Shown in pieces: positions 27,992 through 36,372 of a stretch of DNA of 64,000 nt (positions within the stretch are counted from its first letter, which is position 1; each line of letters starts with the position of its first letter). Origin of the DNA: Adhaeribacter pallidiroseus (GTDB taxonomy: Bacteria; Bacteroidota; Bacteroidia; Cytophagales; Hymenobacteraceae); NCBI RefSeq assembly GCF_003340495.1, contig NZ_QASA01000002.1:39147-103146 (forward strand), given 5' to 3'. The translations under genes and the position numbers were made by a program. The notes beneath the pieces are model-generated. The model saw only the letters and a list, made by a program, of their open reading frames with translations, was not told the origin of the DNA and ran no database searches.

Positions 27992-28345
27992 ATGTTCCTT
28001 ACCTTACTAGATACTCACAAAGGCCAGGAGATCGCCCTGGAAGTCACCGTTGAATACACCACCCCCGCCGCCCATTTACTCTTGGTACTCGCCACCGTCC
28101 ACGCCACGGATGAAGCCCCCGATGGCTCGGAGTCTCCGCCCTTTGGGCAGTACCGCTTTAAAGCGTTACAGCATCTTTCGGGCGTCAAGTTTCGCCACGA
28201 GGGCAAACCCTACGCGTTAACCGTCGGCTTTTACTGGGAGAGCCAACGGCTCGGCTTGGTACCCGTGGTGCTGGATCAGGGGGCAATCAACAAAGCAGTC
28301 GCTTTGCTACTGCCCCGAGTTTACTACTGCCCGAAGATGCGGTGA
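27992..28345 (+). CDS. Hypothetical protein, first of a two-gene unit
   Basis: 117 residues, no family recognised. It is beta-rich with hydrophobic strands (IALEVTVEYTTPAAHLLLVL, then VLDQGAINKAVALLLPRVYY). It overlaps the next gene by 4 bases at its TGA. Probably regulated by the XRE protein transcribed in the other direction, hence possibly a small mobile or toxin-like module, though no toxin motif is visible. Confidence 0.6.
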   Translation: MFLTLLDTHKGQEIALEVTVEYTTPAAHLLLVLATVHATDEAPDGSESPPFGQYRFKALQHLSGVKFRHEGKPYALTVGFYWESQRLGLVPVVLDQGAINKAVALLLPRVYYCPKMR

Positions 28346-28617
28346 GTATGCTCCAGGAGTTTGAACAAGTCTTCTTACTGGATAAGCGCGAATACCAGGC
28401 CGTGCAGGAATTAGGCTTGGAGAATGGCTCCTGGACCGAGTATGTTTCCCGGGTTTTAGAAGCCAGCCAAGTGGGTCCCTGGAACCGGGTCTATTATGAT
28501 CTCACCATTGAAACCAAAGATACTTTCTCCTTAACGGATTTAGTGGACGAAGAACACTTTTACGCGTTCATGGCCGCGCATAACTGGCCCCCGGGCGTCC
28601 CGCGACGCGAAAGCTAG
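28342..28617 (+). CDS. Hypothetical protein, second of a two-gene unit
   Basis: 91 residues starting at GTG (28342) or the ATG at 28348. Features: acidic, with DKREYQAVQELGLENGSWTE then FYAFMAAHNWPP. Overlap with the preceding gene implies translational coupling. No function can be inferred. Confidence 0.6.
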   Translation: MSMLQEFEQVFLLDKREYQAVQELGLENGSWTEYVSRVLEASQVGPWNRVYYDLTIETKDTFSLTDLVDEEHFYAFMAAHNWPPGVPRRES

Positions 28618-28645
28618 TTCCCGCTTCCGCCAGGACAACCAGGGA

Positions 28646-28685
28646 GAGGAGTTCGTAGGATCCGGTTTGTTTCGGCGAACTCCTC
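28646..28685. terminator. Hairpin after the two-gene unit
   Basis: 10-bp stem (GAGGAGTTCG / CGAACTCCTC) with a 20-nt loop, 29 bases after the stop. A second hairpin (AGCGGGC / GCCCGCT, 28720-28739) follows. Neither has a following T-tract, but a T-run (TTTTTTT) lies between them. Confidence 0.45.
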
Positions 28686-28736
28686 CCCCTCCTCCCCTTT
28701 CGGATATCCGCTTTTTTTAAGCGGGCCCTTGTGCCC

Positions 28737-30107
28737 GCTCCGCCGCGCGTGTCGGGGGTTTAAAGGGGATTTCGGCTGATTTTATTAGTATTCTATCTGC
28801 AACGATGGCATTATCAAGTACTTACCTGTTTACTCCCGGAAAGAGGACTGCTGAATACTACTGCTATCCGATTGTTCTGGCGCTACGAGCCGCTAATTGC
28901 TCTTAAAAAGTAGCGCTTTGGCCCGAGAAACCCTTTCTGCCCCGGGCTCTTACCGTACCAGCAGGCCCCCAGCCAGCCCCTAATCGGCCGCCCTCGCCGC
29001 CCTTACCCTGGTAAAAATCTTCGCAATGGTAACAACCGGGGGGCGGAAGGAACCTAGGCCAAACCAGGTAAATTACCGCGGAGGCCGAACGGTTCTGGCC
29101 GCCTTTTCTTGGATCAGGCGCCTCAGATAGCCGCTTTCGGGTAGGCGCAATTGTGCCCCGAGCGTAGCGCGGGACGTGGTGTTTAGCGGGAAGAATCCCG
29201 CTTTTTTGCATACTCTTTCTTTATTATGCTCATTATCAGCAACTTACATGTTTACCCCCGGAAATACACCCCTTAAATGTCAACATTTCCGTTGACATTG
29301 GCGATAATTGCTAGCTTTTTACTGCGCCATTGGGTCCATTTGAGGCTAAATTGCTCCTTATTTCTAATCTTTGGTGGTTATTTTTCGCGAGACAATACCT
29401 TCTCTCCTGCCCCATTTCGCCGCGCTTTGTCTGCGGACTCGCATCCGTAAATCTTGGAAATTGTAACCAGCTTTGCGGCATTCCTTCGCCCACCATTAAA
29501 GACGACGGCGAACGGTCAGGGCTGCTCAGATATCCCTTGTTTGGGTGAGTGCAATTGTACCCCTAACTTAGCGCGGGACGGGGTCTGGAGCGGGAAGCAT
29601 TCCGCATTTTTTGCTATTCTCTTTAATACACTGTTTATCAACCATTTACTGCTTTGCACTTGGAAATACCGCTCGTAAAATCATCCCTATTGGTATGGTT
29701 TGGCGACCAGGGCCCCCGATTTACCGCGCCATCAGGTCCGTTGGCGGCAAAATAGCCCCGGATTTTGGATGGCTACTGGTTGTTTTTCGCGCGCTAATAC
29801 CCCCTCTCCTCCCCCTTTTAGCCACGCTTCGCCCAGATGTAAAAATCTTCGTAATGGTAACAGGCGCCTCGGGCATTCGCCGCTCCCCTGGGGAGCTACT
29901 TCGAACCACCCGGATTAGGCCGATAGGCGCTTAGGGAGGCGGTGCCAGGGACCCTGTTTCTAGCCGGAATTTAGACTGCAACGTTGGGGTGATTACGTCC
30001 CATAGCCCTTTTTCGGTTGTAGAGTGGGCTCTAAAGCTGCTTCGCCCATAAAGGCGAACGCCGGATGGGGATCCCGGAGTTAAGTAAAAATCTTAGTAAT
30101 GGAAACC
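28737..30107. repeat. Degenerate ~400-bp non-coding repeat array
   Basis: A GC-rich region of about 1.4 kb without a credible gene. The block GTAAAAATCTTCGCAATGG is repeated with changes at 29011, 29447, 29839 and 30084. A second block (GCAATTGT.CCCC.AGC, TAGCGCGGGACG, AGCGGGAAG..TCCGC, then TTTTTTGC and CTCTTT) is found at 29146 and 29549, 403 bases apart, and a weaker trace near 28737. GTTATTTTTCGCG and TCTCCTCCCC blocks recur too (29376, 29788). Several hairpins are embedded (e.g. AGCGGGAAG..). The units are diverged, which suggests an old tandem duplication. Confidence 0.65.
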
Positions 30108-30158
30108 ACTCGTACTGGCGGGTCCGCACCGGGAACGGATCTTGAGGGAGCCCGGCTT

Positions 30159-30524
30159 TTAACCAATTAAATCGTATTGCCACCAGGTGTTGTACTTGAT
30201 ATTGAGCGCCGGTTGCCAGGCTTTAATGCTGCGCTTTTCGTAGCGTAAAGCTTCGGCTTTGGTGGCAAATTCTTTTATATAAACTTTCGTTTGGGGCGTG
30301 ATTTTGCGGCGGTGTTTCACCATGCGTCCGTAGAAGGATCCGGTGCAGCCAATGTAGCGGGGCGAGAAGTCGGGCGAGTGGGGATCGCCTTCAAAGATGA
30401 AGTAAACGAGATAAGTACGGCTGAGCATTCGCCCCTTTTTGAGTAAATTCTGGCGGGTATATTGCCGCATTTCCAAGTGGAAAGCATACCAATCATAAAG
30501 TCTTAATTTAGATAAAGTGATCAT
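30159..30524 (-). CDS. GIY-YIG nuclease-like protein
   Basis: 121 residues. The core YLVYFIFEGDP, then PRYIGCTGSFYGRMVKHRRK and a helix ALRYEKRSIKAWQPALN give the GIY..YIG..R..H arrangement of the GIY-YIG endonuclease superfamily, with the catalytic Tyr, Arg and Glu in place. It is short and single-domain. It stands between the repeat array and the partition operon; whether it acts on the array, or is a mobile homing-type passenger, cannot be seen. Confidence 0.7.
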   Translation of the reverse strand: MITLSKLRLYDWYAFHLEMRQYTRQNLLKKGRMLSRTYLVYFIFEGDPHSPDFSPRYIGCTGSFYGRMVKHRRKITPQTKVYIKEFATKAEALRYEKRSIKAWQPALNIKYNTWWQYDLIG

Positions 30525-30570
30525 CTATTTTTCTGTTATTGTGATTAATATGACTGATATAAAGGTAAGG

Positions 30571-30767
30571 TTTTTCATGAAATATATGAATAAAATTTAT
30601 TAGTTATTATTCGTGAAATGCAATCATTATATTAATTAAAATTAATTAATGAAACTAATGATATAAATTACACTATGGAAGTACATAAGATTATTTTATT
30701 TCATGATAATGTCTACTTTTATGTTTAATATTACTAATATATTTCATATACTTCATGAAAATCATTT
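30571..30767. promoter_or_regulatory. Cluster of TTTCATGAA-like sites upstream of parA (possible parS/operator)
   Basis: Short inverted TTTCATGAAA-like elements occur at 30572-30582, 30611-30619 (TTCGTGAAA, partial), 30699-30707 (TTTCATGAT) and twice at 30742-30775 (TTTCATATACTTCATGAA, TTTATGAAA). The density in front of a ParA gene suggests centromere or operator sites for the partition complex. Confidence 0.5.
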
Positions 30768-31526
30768 ATGAAAGTTATTTCATTTTCAAATTTTAAAGGT
30801 GGTGTTGGGAAAAGCAGTTCAAGTTTATGTGTTGCTTATAGTCTTGTAAATAGAGGTTATAGGGTTCTGCTAATTGACGCAGATTCACAGGCTAATCTTT
30901 CTTTATCCTTAGGTTTGGATAAAAACAGTGATTTGCATATAGGAAATTTTATACTGGGAGAGAAGTCTTTTGACCAAGTAGCAAAAAAAATTAATTCTTT
31001 GTTACAAATTATACCTTCTTCCTTGAAGGTACAGGTATATGAAAAAATGCTTTCGGCTGAAAATGAATATCAATATTTTCTAAAAGAGAGATTAGAAGAT
31101 ATAAGCAGCTTTGATTATTTAATAATTGATACACCTCCAGCTCTAAATTCCTTCACTTTTGCTTCACTTGTAGCTACCGATTACTTATTTATACCAGCAC
31201 AGCCAGAAATATTTGGCGTTGAAGGACTTACTACCATCTTGGATACAGTGGAGAGATTAAAGAAAAGGAGTAACAAAAATTTGAGAATTGGAGGAATATT
31301 CTTTACAAAATATGCTAAATCTTACCGTAAACGAATTCATCATGATTTAGTAGATGGTTTAAAAGAAAACTATGGTAATCTAATAATGAATACTACAATA
31401 AGAGATAATGTAAGTATTGCAGAAAGCCAAGCCCTAAAAGAATCTATTTATAACTATGCTCCTCAAAGTAATGGTGCTAAAGATTATGATGAATTAACAA
31501 GTGAAATATTAAAACGGATAAATTAA
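30768..31526 (+). CDS. parA: ParA-family partition ATPase
   Basis: 252 residues. Deviant Walker A KGGVGKSSSSLCVAYSL (first Lys retained, the ParA/MinD signature), LLIDADSQANLSLSLG, and Walker B-like DYLIIDTPPALNSF are all present. It lacks an N-terminal HTH, so it is the type Ib/Soj-like short form, in which the partner binds the centromere. The start codon sits after the TTTCATGAA cluster. With the 31528 gene, the iterons and the Rep gene it forms the plasmid core. Composition is more A/T-rich than flanking cargo. Confidence 0.93.
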   Translation: MKVISFSNFKGGVGKSSSSLCVAYSLVNRGYRVLLIDADSQANLSLSLGLDKNSDLHIGNFILGEKSFDQVAKKINSLLQIIPSSLKVQVYEKMLSAENEYQYFLKERLEDISSFDYLIIDTPPALNSFTFASLVATDYLFIPAQPEIFGVEGLTTILDTVERLKKRSNKNLRIGGIFFTKYAKSYRKRIHHDLVDGLKENYGNLIMNTTIRDNVSIAESQALKESIYNYAPQSNGAKDYDELTSEILKRIN

Positions 31527-31527
31527 T

Positions 31528-31890
31528 ATGGCTGAAGGAAAGAAAAGTAAGAGTTTCGCTGGATTAGTTAAGCCAACCCATGCTTTATCTAATTTTGATA
31601 AAGAAATGGTTGGAATGGATGAAGCAAATGTAACTCACGAAAAAAATGATATTCATGAAATGAAAGTAGAAAATGAATTAACACCTTTTTCGACTCGTAT
31701 TTCTAAAGGCACATATGCGAAAGTAAGACAGTATGAGTATTGGGAGAGGGCAACTATCACTGAAATCGTAGAACTGGCTTTAATTAGATTCCTAGAAGAT
31801 AAAGAATCGGCTATAAGACCTCTTCCTGAAAAGGAGCTTAAAAGATTGGAAGATCTTTCTAGAAAGAAGAAAAAAGGCAGTAAAAAATAA
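31528..31890 (+). CDS. Small partition/DNA-binding partner (ParB-like)
   Basis: 120 residues, starting 1 base after the parA stop, hence co-translated. The N-terminus is basic (KKSKSFAGLVKP), a pattern that stimulates ParA in type Ib systems. The C-terminal part (LTPFSTRISKGTYAKVRQYE, then ATITEIVELALIRFLED) resembles a ribbon-helix-helix DNA-binding domain. Role inferred from position and layout, not from a database match. Confidence 0.7.
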   Translation: MAEGKKSKSFAGLVKPTHALSNFDKEMVGMDEANVTHEKNDIHEMKVENELTPFSTRISKGTYAKVRQYEYWERATITEIVELALIRFLEDKESAIRPLPEKELKRLEDLSRKKKKGSKK

Positions 31891-31962
31891 TTAAAATTTG
31901 TGGTATACGCATAAGAAAAGTTTGCACACTAATAATCTAACTTTAAACGCGTGATTGAGCAT

Positions 31963-32420
31963 GAACAGAGAAAACTGACGAAACTTTATAATAACAGTAT
32001 TAATTAGGAACAATAAGAGTATAATTTCGTCAGTTTTCTCTGTTCATCAAAGTAAAACTCCTTCTTCAAACCTCAACTTCGTCATTATTCTCTGTTTAAT
32101 CGTCAAAAAACTCTGTGGAAATCGTCATTATTCTCTGTTTAATCGTCAAAAAACTCTGTGGAAACGTCATTATTCTCTGTGGAACTAAATATAACTATTT
32201 ATTAATCAAATATTTATGCATTTATAAATACCTTTAAACACTTTAAAATAAAAAAGTTAAATACTTTAAAACCATTTTCATTTTTGAACAGAGTTTTTTG
32301 ACGATTTCAAATAAAAGACTACAATAATTAAATTCGAATAAATAGTAAAATAAAGAAAATAAGAACAGAGAAAAATGACGTCTTAAAAGAAGCAGAATAA
32401 AAATTTTATTTCTCTGTTCC
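31963..32420 (+). repeat. oriV: Iteron replication origin (nine 18-bp iterons)
   Basis: Consensus CGTCA.....CTCTGTTC. Direct copies (+) at 32028, 32080, 32101, 32123, 32144 and 32165, five of them spaced 21-22 bp; inverted copies (-) at 31963-31980, 32286-32303 and 32363-32380; a half-site at 32409. The first inverted copy and the copy at 32028 form a long dyad. An A/T-rich stretch at 32183-32285 between the arrays is the likely unwinding element. This is the classic iteron plan of Rep_3-type plasmids. Confidence 0.9.
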
Positions 32421-32455
32421 TAGAAAAATGTTATTTTGCAAATAACTTCAGTAAT

Positions 32456-33526
32456 ATGACAATGGAACATTCAACTGCTTTAAAGTCAACTAAAAAAGTA
32501 AAGAGTTCAGGGACTATTGCACAAGGTAATTTTCTTGTTCGATCATATTTAACGTTTGGAGCAATAGAAGCTAAAATATTTACATTACTGCTAGCTGGAA
32601 TTGACAAAGAAGATAAGAATCTAAAAAGAATTGAATTTCCTATGTCATTGATTACTAATTATAAAGGTGGAAGTGCCTATGAAGCTATTCATGAAGCTTG
32701 TATGCAGCTTATGGCTAAAAAAATTAATGCCCATCCGGAAGATTCCAAAAGGAAAAAAGGCTTTCATTATTACCAAGTAGTAATTGACTGCGGATTAGAT
32801 TTAGGAAAAGGTATTATTTCCGGCCAATTCCACCCTGATGTTGAAAAATATCTCATAGATCTAAAGAAAAACTATACAATTAGTGAAATAGAAGAATTAC
32901 TAAAATTAAAATCTGGCTATTCTCACCGTTTATTTTGGTATCTCAAATCATATGAAAACATTAAATCCAAGTACCGGAGAGAGCCTTTTGAAGAATTTAA
33001 AAATATAATGTTGGGAGAAACTCCAGAAACGTCATATCAAAATTCCGATTTTAGAAGGTTTGTTTTAGAACCTTCTTTTAAAGAAGTAGTTAGATCCAAT
33101 GCCTTCAAAGATTTTAATGGTGAACCAACGGTTCGTTATACTTTAGAAAGAAAAGGGAGAATTGTCACTCATATACGGTTTGATTTCTCCAAACAAGCTC
33201 AATTAAGTTTATTTGATAAATTAGAGCATGGTTCCACAACTACCAATACCCTTCTAAGATCAGAGCCGGAAATAAGCATCTTATTACCAGATAAATTAAG
33301 ACGACCTTTTGAGCGTTTAGTAGAGTATGGCTTAACTGAGCAACAAGCCAAAGTTGTGATAGAGAAAGTACCTATTGTTGAGTTAAATAAGGTACTCTAT
33401 AAACTAAACAATGATATAATTGTAGATAAAATGCATCTAAAGCTAAATCGTACCGCTGGCATACATTCAGTAATGGTATTAAAGGAAAAATTTAGTGTAA
33501 AGTATAAATTGTGGTTATCACAATAA
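32456..33526 (+). CDS. rep: Rep_3-type replication initiator
   Basis: 356 residues. Two winged-helix regions are visible: WH1 (~25-140: NFLVRSYLTFGAIEAKIFTL, LITNYKGGSAYEAIHEACMQ) and WH2 (~160-250: YTISEIEELLKLKSGYSHRL, FWYLKSY, EPSFKEVVRS). The C-terminal part is variable. The family binds iterons as monomer and represses its own gene as dimer; the iterons directly precede it, and the -10-like ATTTTATTTCTCTGTTCC segment overlaps a half-site, consistent with autorepression. A dif-like site lies 7 bases after the stop. Confidence 0.92.
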   Translation: MTMEHSTALKSTKKVKSSGTIAQGNFLVRSYLTFGAIEAKIFTLLLAGIDKEDKNLKRIEFPMSLITNYKGGSAYEAIHEACMQLMAKKINAHPEDSKRKKGFHYYQVVIDCGLDLGKGIISGQFHPDVEKYLIDLKKNYTISEIEELLKLKSGYSHRLFWYLKSYENIKSKYRREPFEEFKNIMLGETPETSYQNSDFRRFVLEPSFKEVVRSNAFKDFNGEPTVRYTLERKGRIVTHIRFDFSKQAQLSLFDKLEHGSTTTNTLLRSEPEISILLPDKLRRPFERLVEYGLTEQQAKVVIEKVPIVELNKVLYKLNNDIIVDKMHLKLNRTAGIHSVMVLKEKFSVKYKLWLSQ

Positions 33527-33743
33527 TTCTCCTATTTATCATAATAGGGGTTATCTGACAAATAAATATAAAAAGTCGGGAGCAGTTATACTTTTGAATA
33601 ATCTCCAAACAAGCATTCGCGCCCTGCATGACGCTCTCCAGGGTCTGGTATCCTTGCCAGTTGTTGTATACCCAGCCATTCGGAGCATCATAACTAATGG
33701 AAATAAAAATGTTGCCAAAGGCATTGGGTAGTTCTATTTTCAA
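33492..33743 (-). pseudogene. STAS-like small protein truncated at a dif-like site
   Basis: 83 codons on the minus strand. The first ~60 residues (YDAPNGWVYNNWQGYQTLES, then ACLEIIQKYNCSRLFI) match the N-terminal half of STAS/SpoIIAA-like proteins of this phylum. The expected continuation (a strand ending in N-D-N/S-R) is replaced by ICQITPIMINRR, which is the dif-like site itself read in this frame. The gene appears to have lost its C-terminal half through recombination at 33534-33561. Confidence 0.55.
33534..33561 (+). other. dif-like XerC/XerD site 3
   Basis: ATTTATCATAA, spacer TAGGGG, TTATCTGACAA. Identical in arm 1 and spacer to the inverted site at 27480. It lies 7 bases past the rep stop. 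Confidence 0.7.
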
Positions 33744-33963
33744 GCAGAGTCGGGTTTAAATGGATGAACGAGATGGCGTGGTCTAACCTGGTTGGATAGA
33801 GAGTGCTGCGCTTTCCGGATTAGTTACTCTCCTGAGGTAAAACCGACTACGAAACTATTTACCAGCAAGCCAAATTTACGGGGGTAAAGGTACCAATTCC
33901 CCGGGCTTTTCCGGTAAAAATTTAAGGCCTGCTTCAGAATCTAGCGCAAGTAATAACGAAGTT

Positions 33964-34209
33964 ATGAGCTTAAGCGTACGCCATCCAAAACAAGCATTAT
34001 CCTTTTTAATAGTCCCCGTAAGTACGGGTAAAAACAGGCATTATTCTAAATTAACCATTGCCTTTCAAAAAGGCCGCAGAGGTACCATCATTGGTAAGAT
34101 CGTCGAATTGCCCCATATTATTACCCGGGGAAGTACCCTGGAAGAAGTACGCGCTAAAATAGTAACCTTGCTGGCTAGCCAGGTGCCATCCACGCGGGTA
34201 AATCGTTAA
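33964..34209 (+). CDS. HicB-like small protein
   Basis: 81 residues. The second half (GTIIGKIVELPHIITRGSTL followed by EEVRAKIVTLLAS) matches the HicB-type pattern G-x-I-x-E-L-P-x-x-x-T-x-G-x-T-x-E-E-A. There is no HicA toxin next to it, so it may be an orphan antitoxin-like fold. The start and frame are clean. Confidence 0.55.
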   Translation: MSLSVRHPKQALSFLIVPVSTGKNRHYSKLTIAFQKGRRGTIIGKIVELPHIITRGSTLEEVRAKIVTLLASQVPSTRVNR

Positions 34210-34212
34210 ACG

Positions 34213-34467
34213 CTAGATTTTAGGGATCAGTAAATAGTTGACCCCATCGTAGTCTTGGCAGTTGCAACTATGTTGGCATAAATCCTGCAAGCGGTTTTCA
34301 AAGCGTTCAATCACCGTATCCGGAATAGCTCGCTTCTTCATTTCTCGGGAGTCCATCACCAGGATATAAGTTTTGGTTTCGGCAATATCGACCACTTGTT
34401 TGAGAAACAAGGGCGAAGGGGCAATCAAATACTCGTATATGGCTTGCTTGGTTTTCAATTTCTCCAT
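34213..34467 (-). CDS. Small hypothetical protein, paralogue of the 59921-60171 gene
   Basis: 84 residues, no known domain. It is very similar to the frame-broken gene at 59921-60171: KTKQAIYEYLIAPSPLFLKQ, then KTYILVMDSREMKKRAIPD, and the end YDGVNYLLI. Repetition in two places supports a real gene family. It is convergent with the HicB-like gene, 3 bases apart. Confidence 0.7.
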   Translation of the reverse strand: MEKLKTKQAIYEYLIAPSPLFLKQVVDIAETKTYILVMDSREMKKRAIPDTVIERFENRLQDLCQHSCNCQDYDGVNYLLIPKI

Positions 34468-34726
34468 CCCTCTTTCCGGCTGCCGCTTGGTTTAAAGTAT
34501 CCGTATTTATACAATAAAGTATTTATACTGCAAGCATTCCGAAAGGTTAGTGCCGCATTCGTTATTTTTTCTTCGACGTTATAAGACCTTTCGACTTGCG
34601 TGTAACGATAAACGCTTCTACCAGTATATAGTTTAAAAGCCTGGAGTAACCATCTGGTCTACTTTCCTGAATAATAGCATCGCTGAGGCTTCTGTCAGTC
34701 GCTCTTTCTTTAATCCATTTAGAAGT

Positions 34727-35467
34727 ATGAAAATAATAGGTTGCTTGATTTGGGCGCTGGTTTTATCCTTCCGCTTACAGGCTCAGGAGCAGCCATCCGG
34801 GATGAAGGCAGATCCGTTGGGATACCCGGTTCATTCTTTCTTTATTGGCACCCAAATTCCCTTGCAATATAACGTAGGCTACAGCTACCGCTTCCCCCAT
34901 CGTTTTGCTGCCCGACTACAGGTAGGCGTCCTTACCAAGCCTTATGACCGCTTTATCCGGAGCTCGATGGAAGCTTTTGGTTTGGATAAGGAATTAGGTA
35001 GAGTGATTGCGAAATCCTTTCGGGGAGGCACTCTGCTGAGCCTAAGCGCTAACTACCACTTTCCGAAAAGTTACACCGGGTTATACGGGCAGTATATTCA
35101 CCTGCAAAGCGGTGGGGTAACGCCGGCGGATGCCCTAGGCATTTATTTTAAACGGGATTTCTCCGGGTTTGATCCCCAAGGTTTACCAGCTTTTGCCTTT
35201 GCCATGCAGTCGAACCTGTATCTACTGGGGGCTTTGTACGGCCGGCAATTTCCATTACCTAATCCCCGGTGGCGCATTGATGGAGAGCTTAGCCTGGCTA
35301 AAGTCATCACGTCGAGTAGTTCTTTTTCGTCCAATCGCCCGGGGATAGATCGGACGGTTTTGGCTAAAGGCTTGTACCAGGTACTTGACCGGGAAGTGGG
35401 AGCGGCTTACCAGCAACACGGCTGGTTACCGACCCTCAACGTGTACCTGGTCTACCAATTATGGTAG
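34727..35467 (+). CDS. Exported hypothetical protein, predicted outer-membrane barrel
   Basis: 246 residues with signal peptide (MKIIGCLIWALVLSFRLQAQ, cleavage after QAQ). The rest has alternating aromatic strands (VGYSYRFPHRFAARLQVGV, LLSLSANYHFPK, LYGQYIHL, ending LNVYLVYQLW with a C-terminal aromatic), consistent with an outer-membrane beta-barrel. No family recognised. It ends about 70 bases before the dif-like site at 35536. Confidence 0.65.
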   Translation: MKIIGCLIWALVLSFRLQAQEQPSGMKADPLGYPVHSFFIGTQIPLQYNVGYSYRFPHRFAARLQVGVLTKPYDRFIRSSMEAFGLDKELGRVIAKSFRGGTLLSLSANYHFPKSYTGLYGQYIHLQSGGVTPADALGIYFKRDFSGFDPQGLPAFAFAMQSNLYLLGALYGRQFPLPNPRWRIDGELSLAKVITSSSSFSSNRPGIDRTVLAKGLYQVLDREVGAAYQQHGWLPTLNVYLVYQLW

Positions 35468-35535
35468 GAGAAATAAGTACGAAAAGGTTGCTCTGTTAAT
35501 CAATGCTAATAACAGAGCCAGATCAAACTTTTCTC

Positions 35536-35563
35536 ACTTAACATAACGGTACTTATCGGACAG
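35536..35563 (+). other. dif-like XerC/XerD site 4
   Basis: ACTTAACATAA, spacer CGGTAC, TTATCGGACAG. Same orientation as sites at 10505, 33534 and 48779. It borders a kinase remnant whose stop is 6 bases inside the block. Confidence 0.65.
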
Positions 35564-35568
35564 GTAAT

Positions 35569-35862
35569 TTATTCCTTAGGTATTTCAATGTAAAAAGTAG
35601 TGCCTTTATTTTCCTGGCTTTCAAACTAAATACGGCCATCGTGTAATTCCACGATATTCTTGATGATGGACATACCTAAGCCGACACTTTTTTCTCCCCG
35701 AATACCGGGACGACGGGCTTTGGTGAATTTATCAAATAAGGTAGCTTGTACAGATTCCGGGATACCAATGCCATTATCGGCTACGGTGATAAAGATCGTA
35801 GATTCCCGCTCCTCTAGGGTAAGGGCAATGGTACCCTGATCAGGCGTAAATTTAATAGCATT
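35569..35862 (-). pseudogene. Histidine kinase C-terminal remnant (HATPase)
   Basis: Only the last ~95 codons of a kinase remain: NAIKFTPDQGTIALTLEE, TVADNGIGIPESVQATLFDK, GLGMSIIKNIVELHDGRI, ending with FYIEIPKE. A TAG replaces the Trp codon of the family motif GRIW, and the 5' end stops abruptly at 35862 in the N-box. It is closely similar to the kinase at 58120-59258. The junction with the receiver gene at 35862/35863 shows deletion or recombination. Confidence 0.75.
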
Positions 35863-35868
35863 AAAATA

Positions 35869-36210
35869 TTGTTGGTAGATGATGATGCTACTGCTACTTT
35901 CTTAACCCAAAGAACGCTGAAGAAATCCGGGATTGGAGTAGATGTTTTAACGGCTGCTCACGGATTAGAAGCCCTACAAATTGTAAAGCGCGTATGTCAA
36001 GAGGAAGAATGTCCGGAATTAATTCTACTGGACCTGAATATGCCCGTTATGGATGGTTTTGAATTTCTAGACGAACTTCAAACATCGGCCGATTTAAGTA
36101 GTGCGGATATCAAGATCGTTATTGTTAGTAGTTTCAGACATCACATGGATCTGGTCCGGGCTAATAATTACCCGGTAATTGATTGTATTGAAAAACCGCT
36201 AACTACATAA
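35869..36210 (+). CDS. Response-regulator receiver that has lost its start
   Basis: Receiver domain of ~115 residues: LLVDDDATATFLTQRTLKKS, phospho-Asp in LILLDLNMPVMDGFEF, T/S switch in IVIVSSF, Lys in IEKPL. Normal relatives begin with MxKxxKILLVDDD; here the KI LL stretch joins directly to a kinase remnant at 35862/35863 and only a TTG at 35869 is available as start. Function is therefore doubtful. The C-terminus ends early after KPLTT, as in single-domain receivers of the region. Confidence 0.65.
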   Translation: MLVDDDATATFLTQRTLKKSGIGVDVLTAAHGLEALQIVKRVCQEEECPELILLDLNMPVMDGFEFLDELQTSADLSSADIKIVIVSSFRHHMDLVRANNYPVIDCIEKPLTT

Positions 36211-36372
36211 CGGCACTTAATTACTTGTTAATAGCAAAAGAATCTATATAAATTAATATGTATTGATAACTTAATAGCTAAATTTGAAGATCACATTTTT
36301 AGAGTCAGCTGATAACAAAATTAAGTTTTGGATCTGCTTCATATATACCTTTTACTCTCACTCAACTAACTT

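Noticed and set aside
29311..29934. Several overlapping frames in the repeat array (up to 107 codons)
   Set aside because: They lie in all frames of a degenerate non-coding repeat with no conserved protein pattern between units.
32080..32182. Short regular repeats resembling a CRISPR
   Set aside because: 18-bp units with a 21-22 bp period leave no spacers; they are iterons next to a Rep gene.
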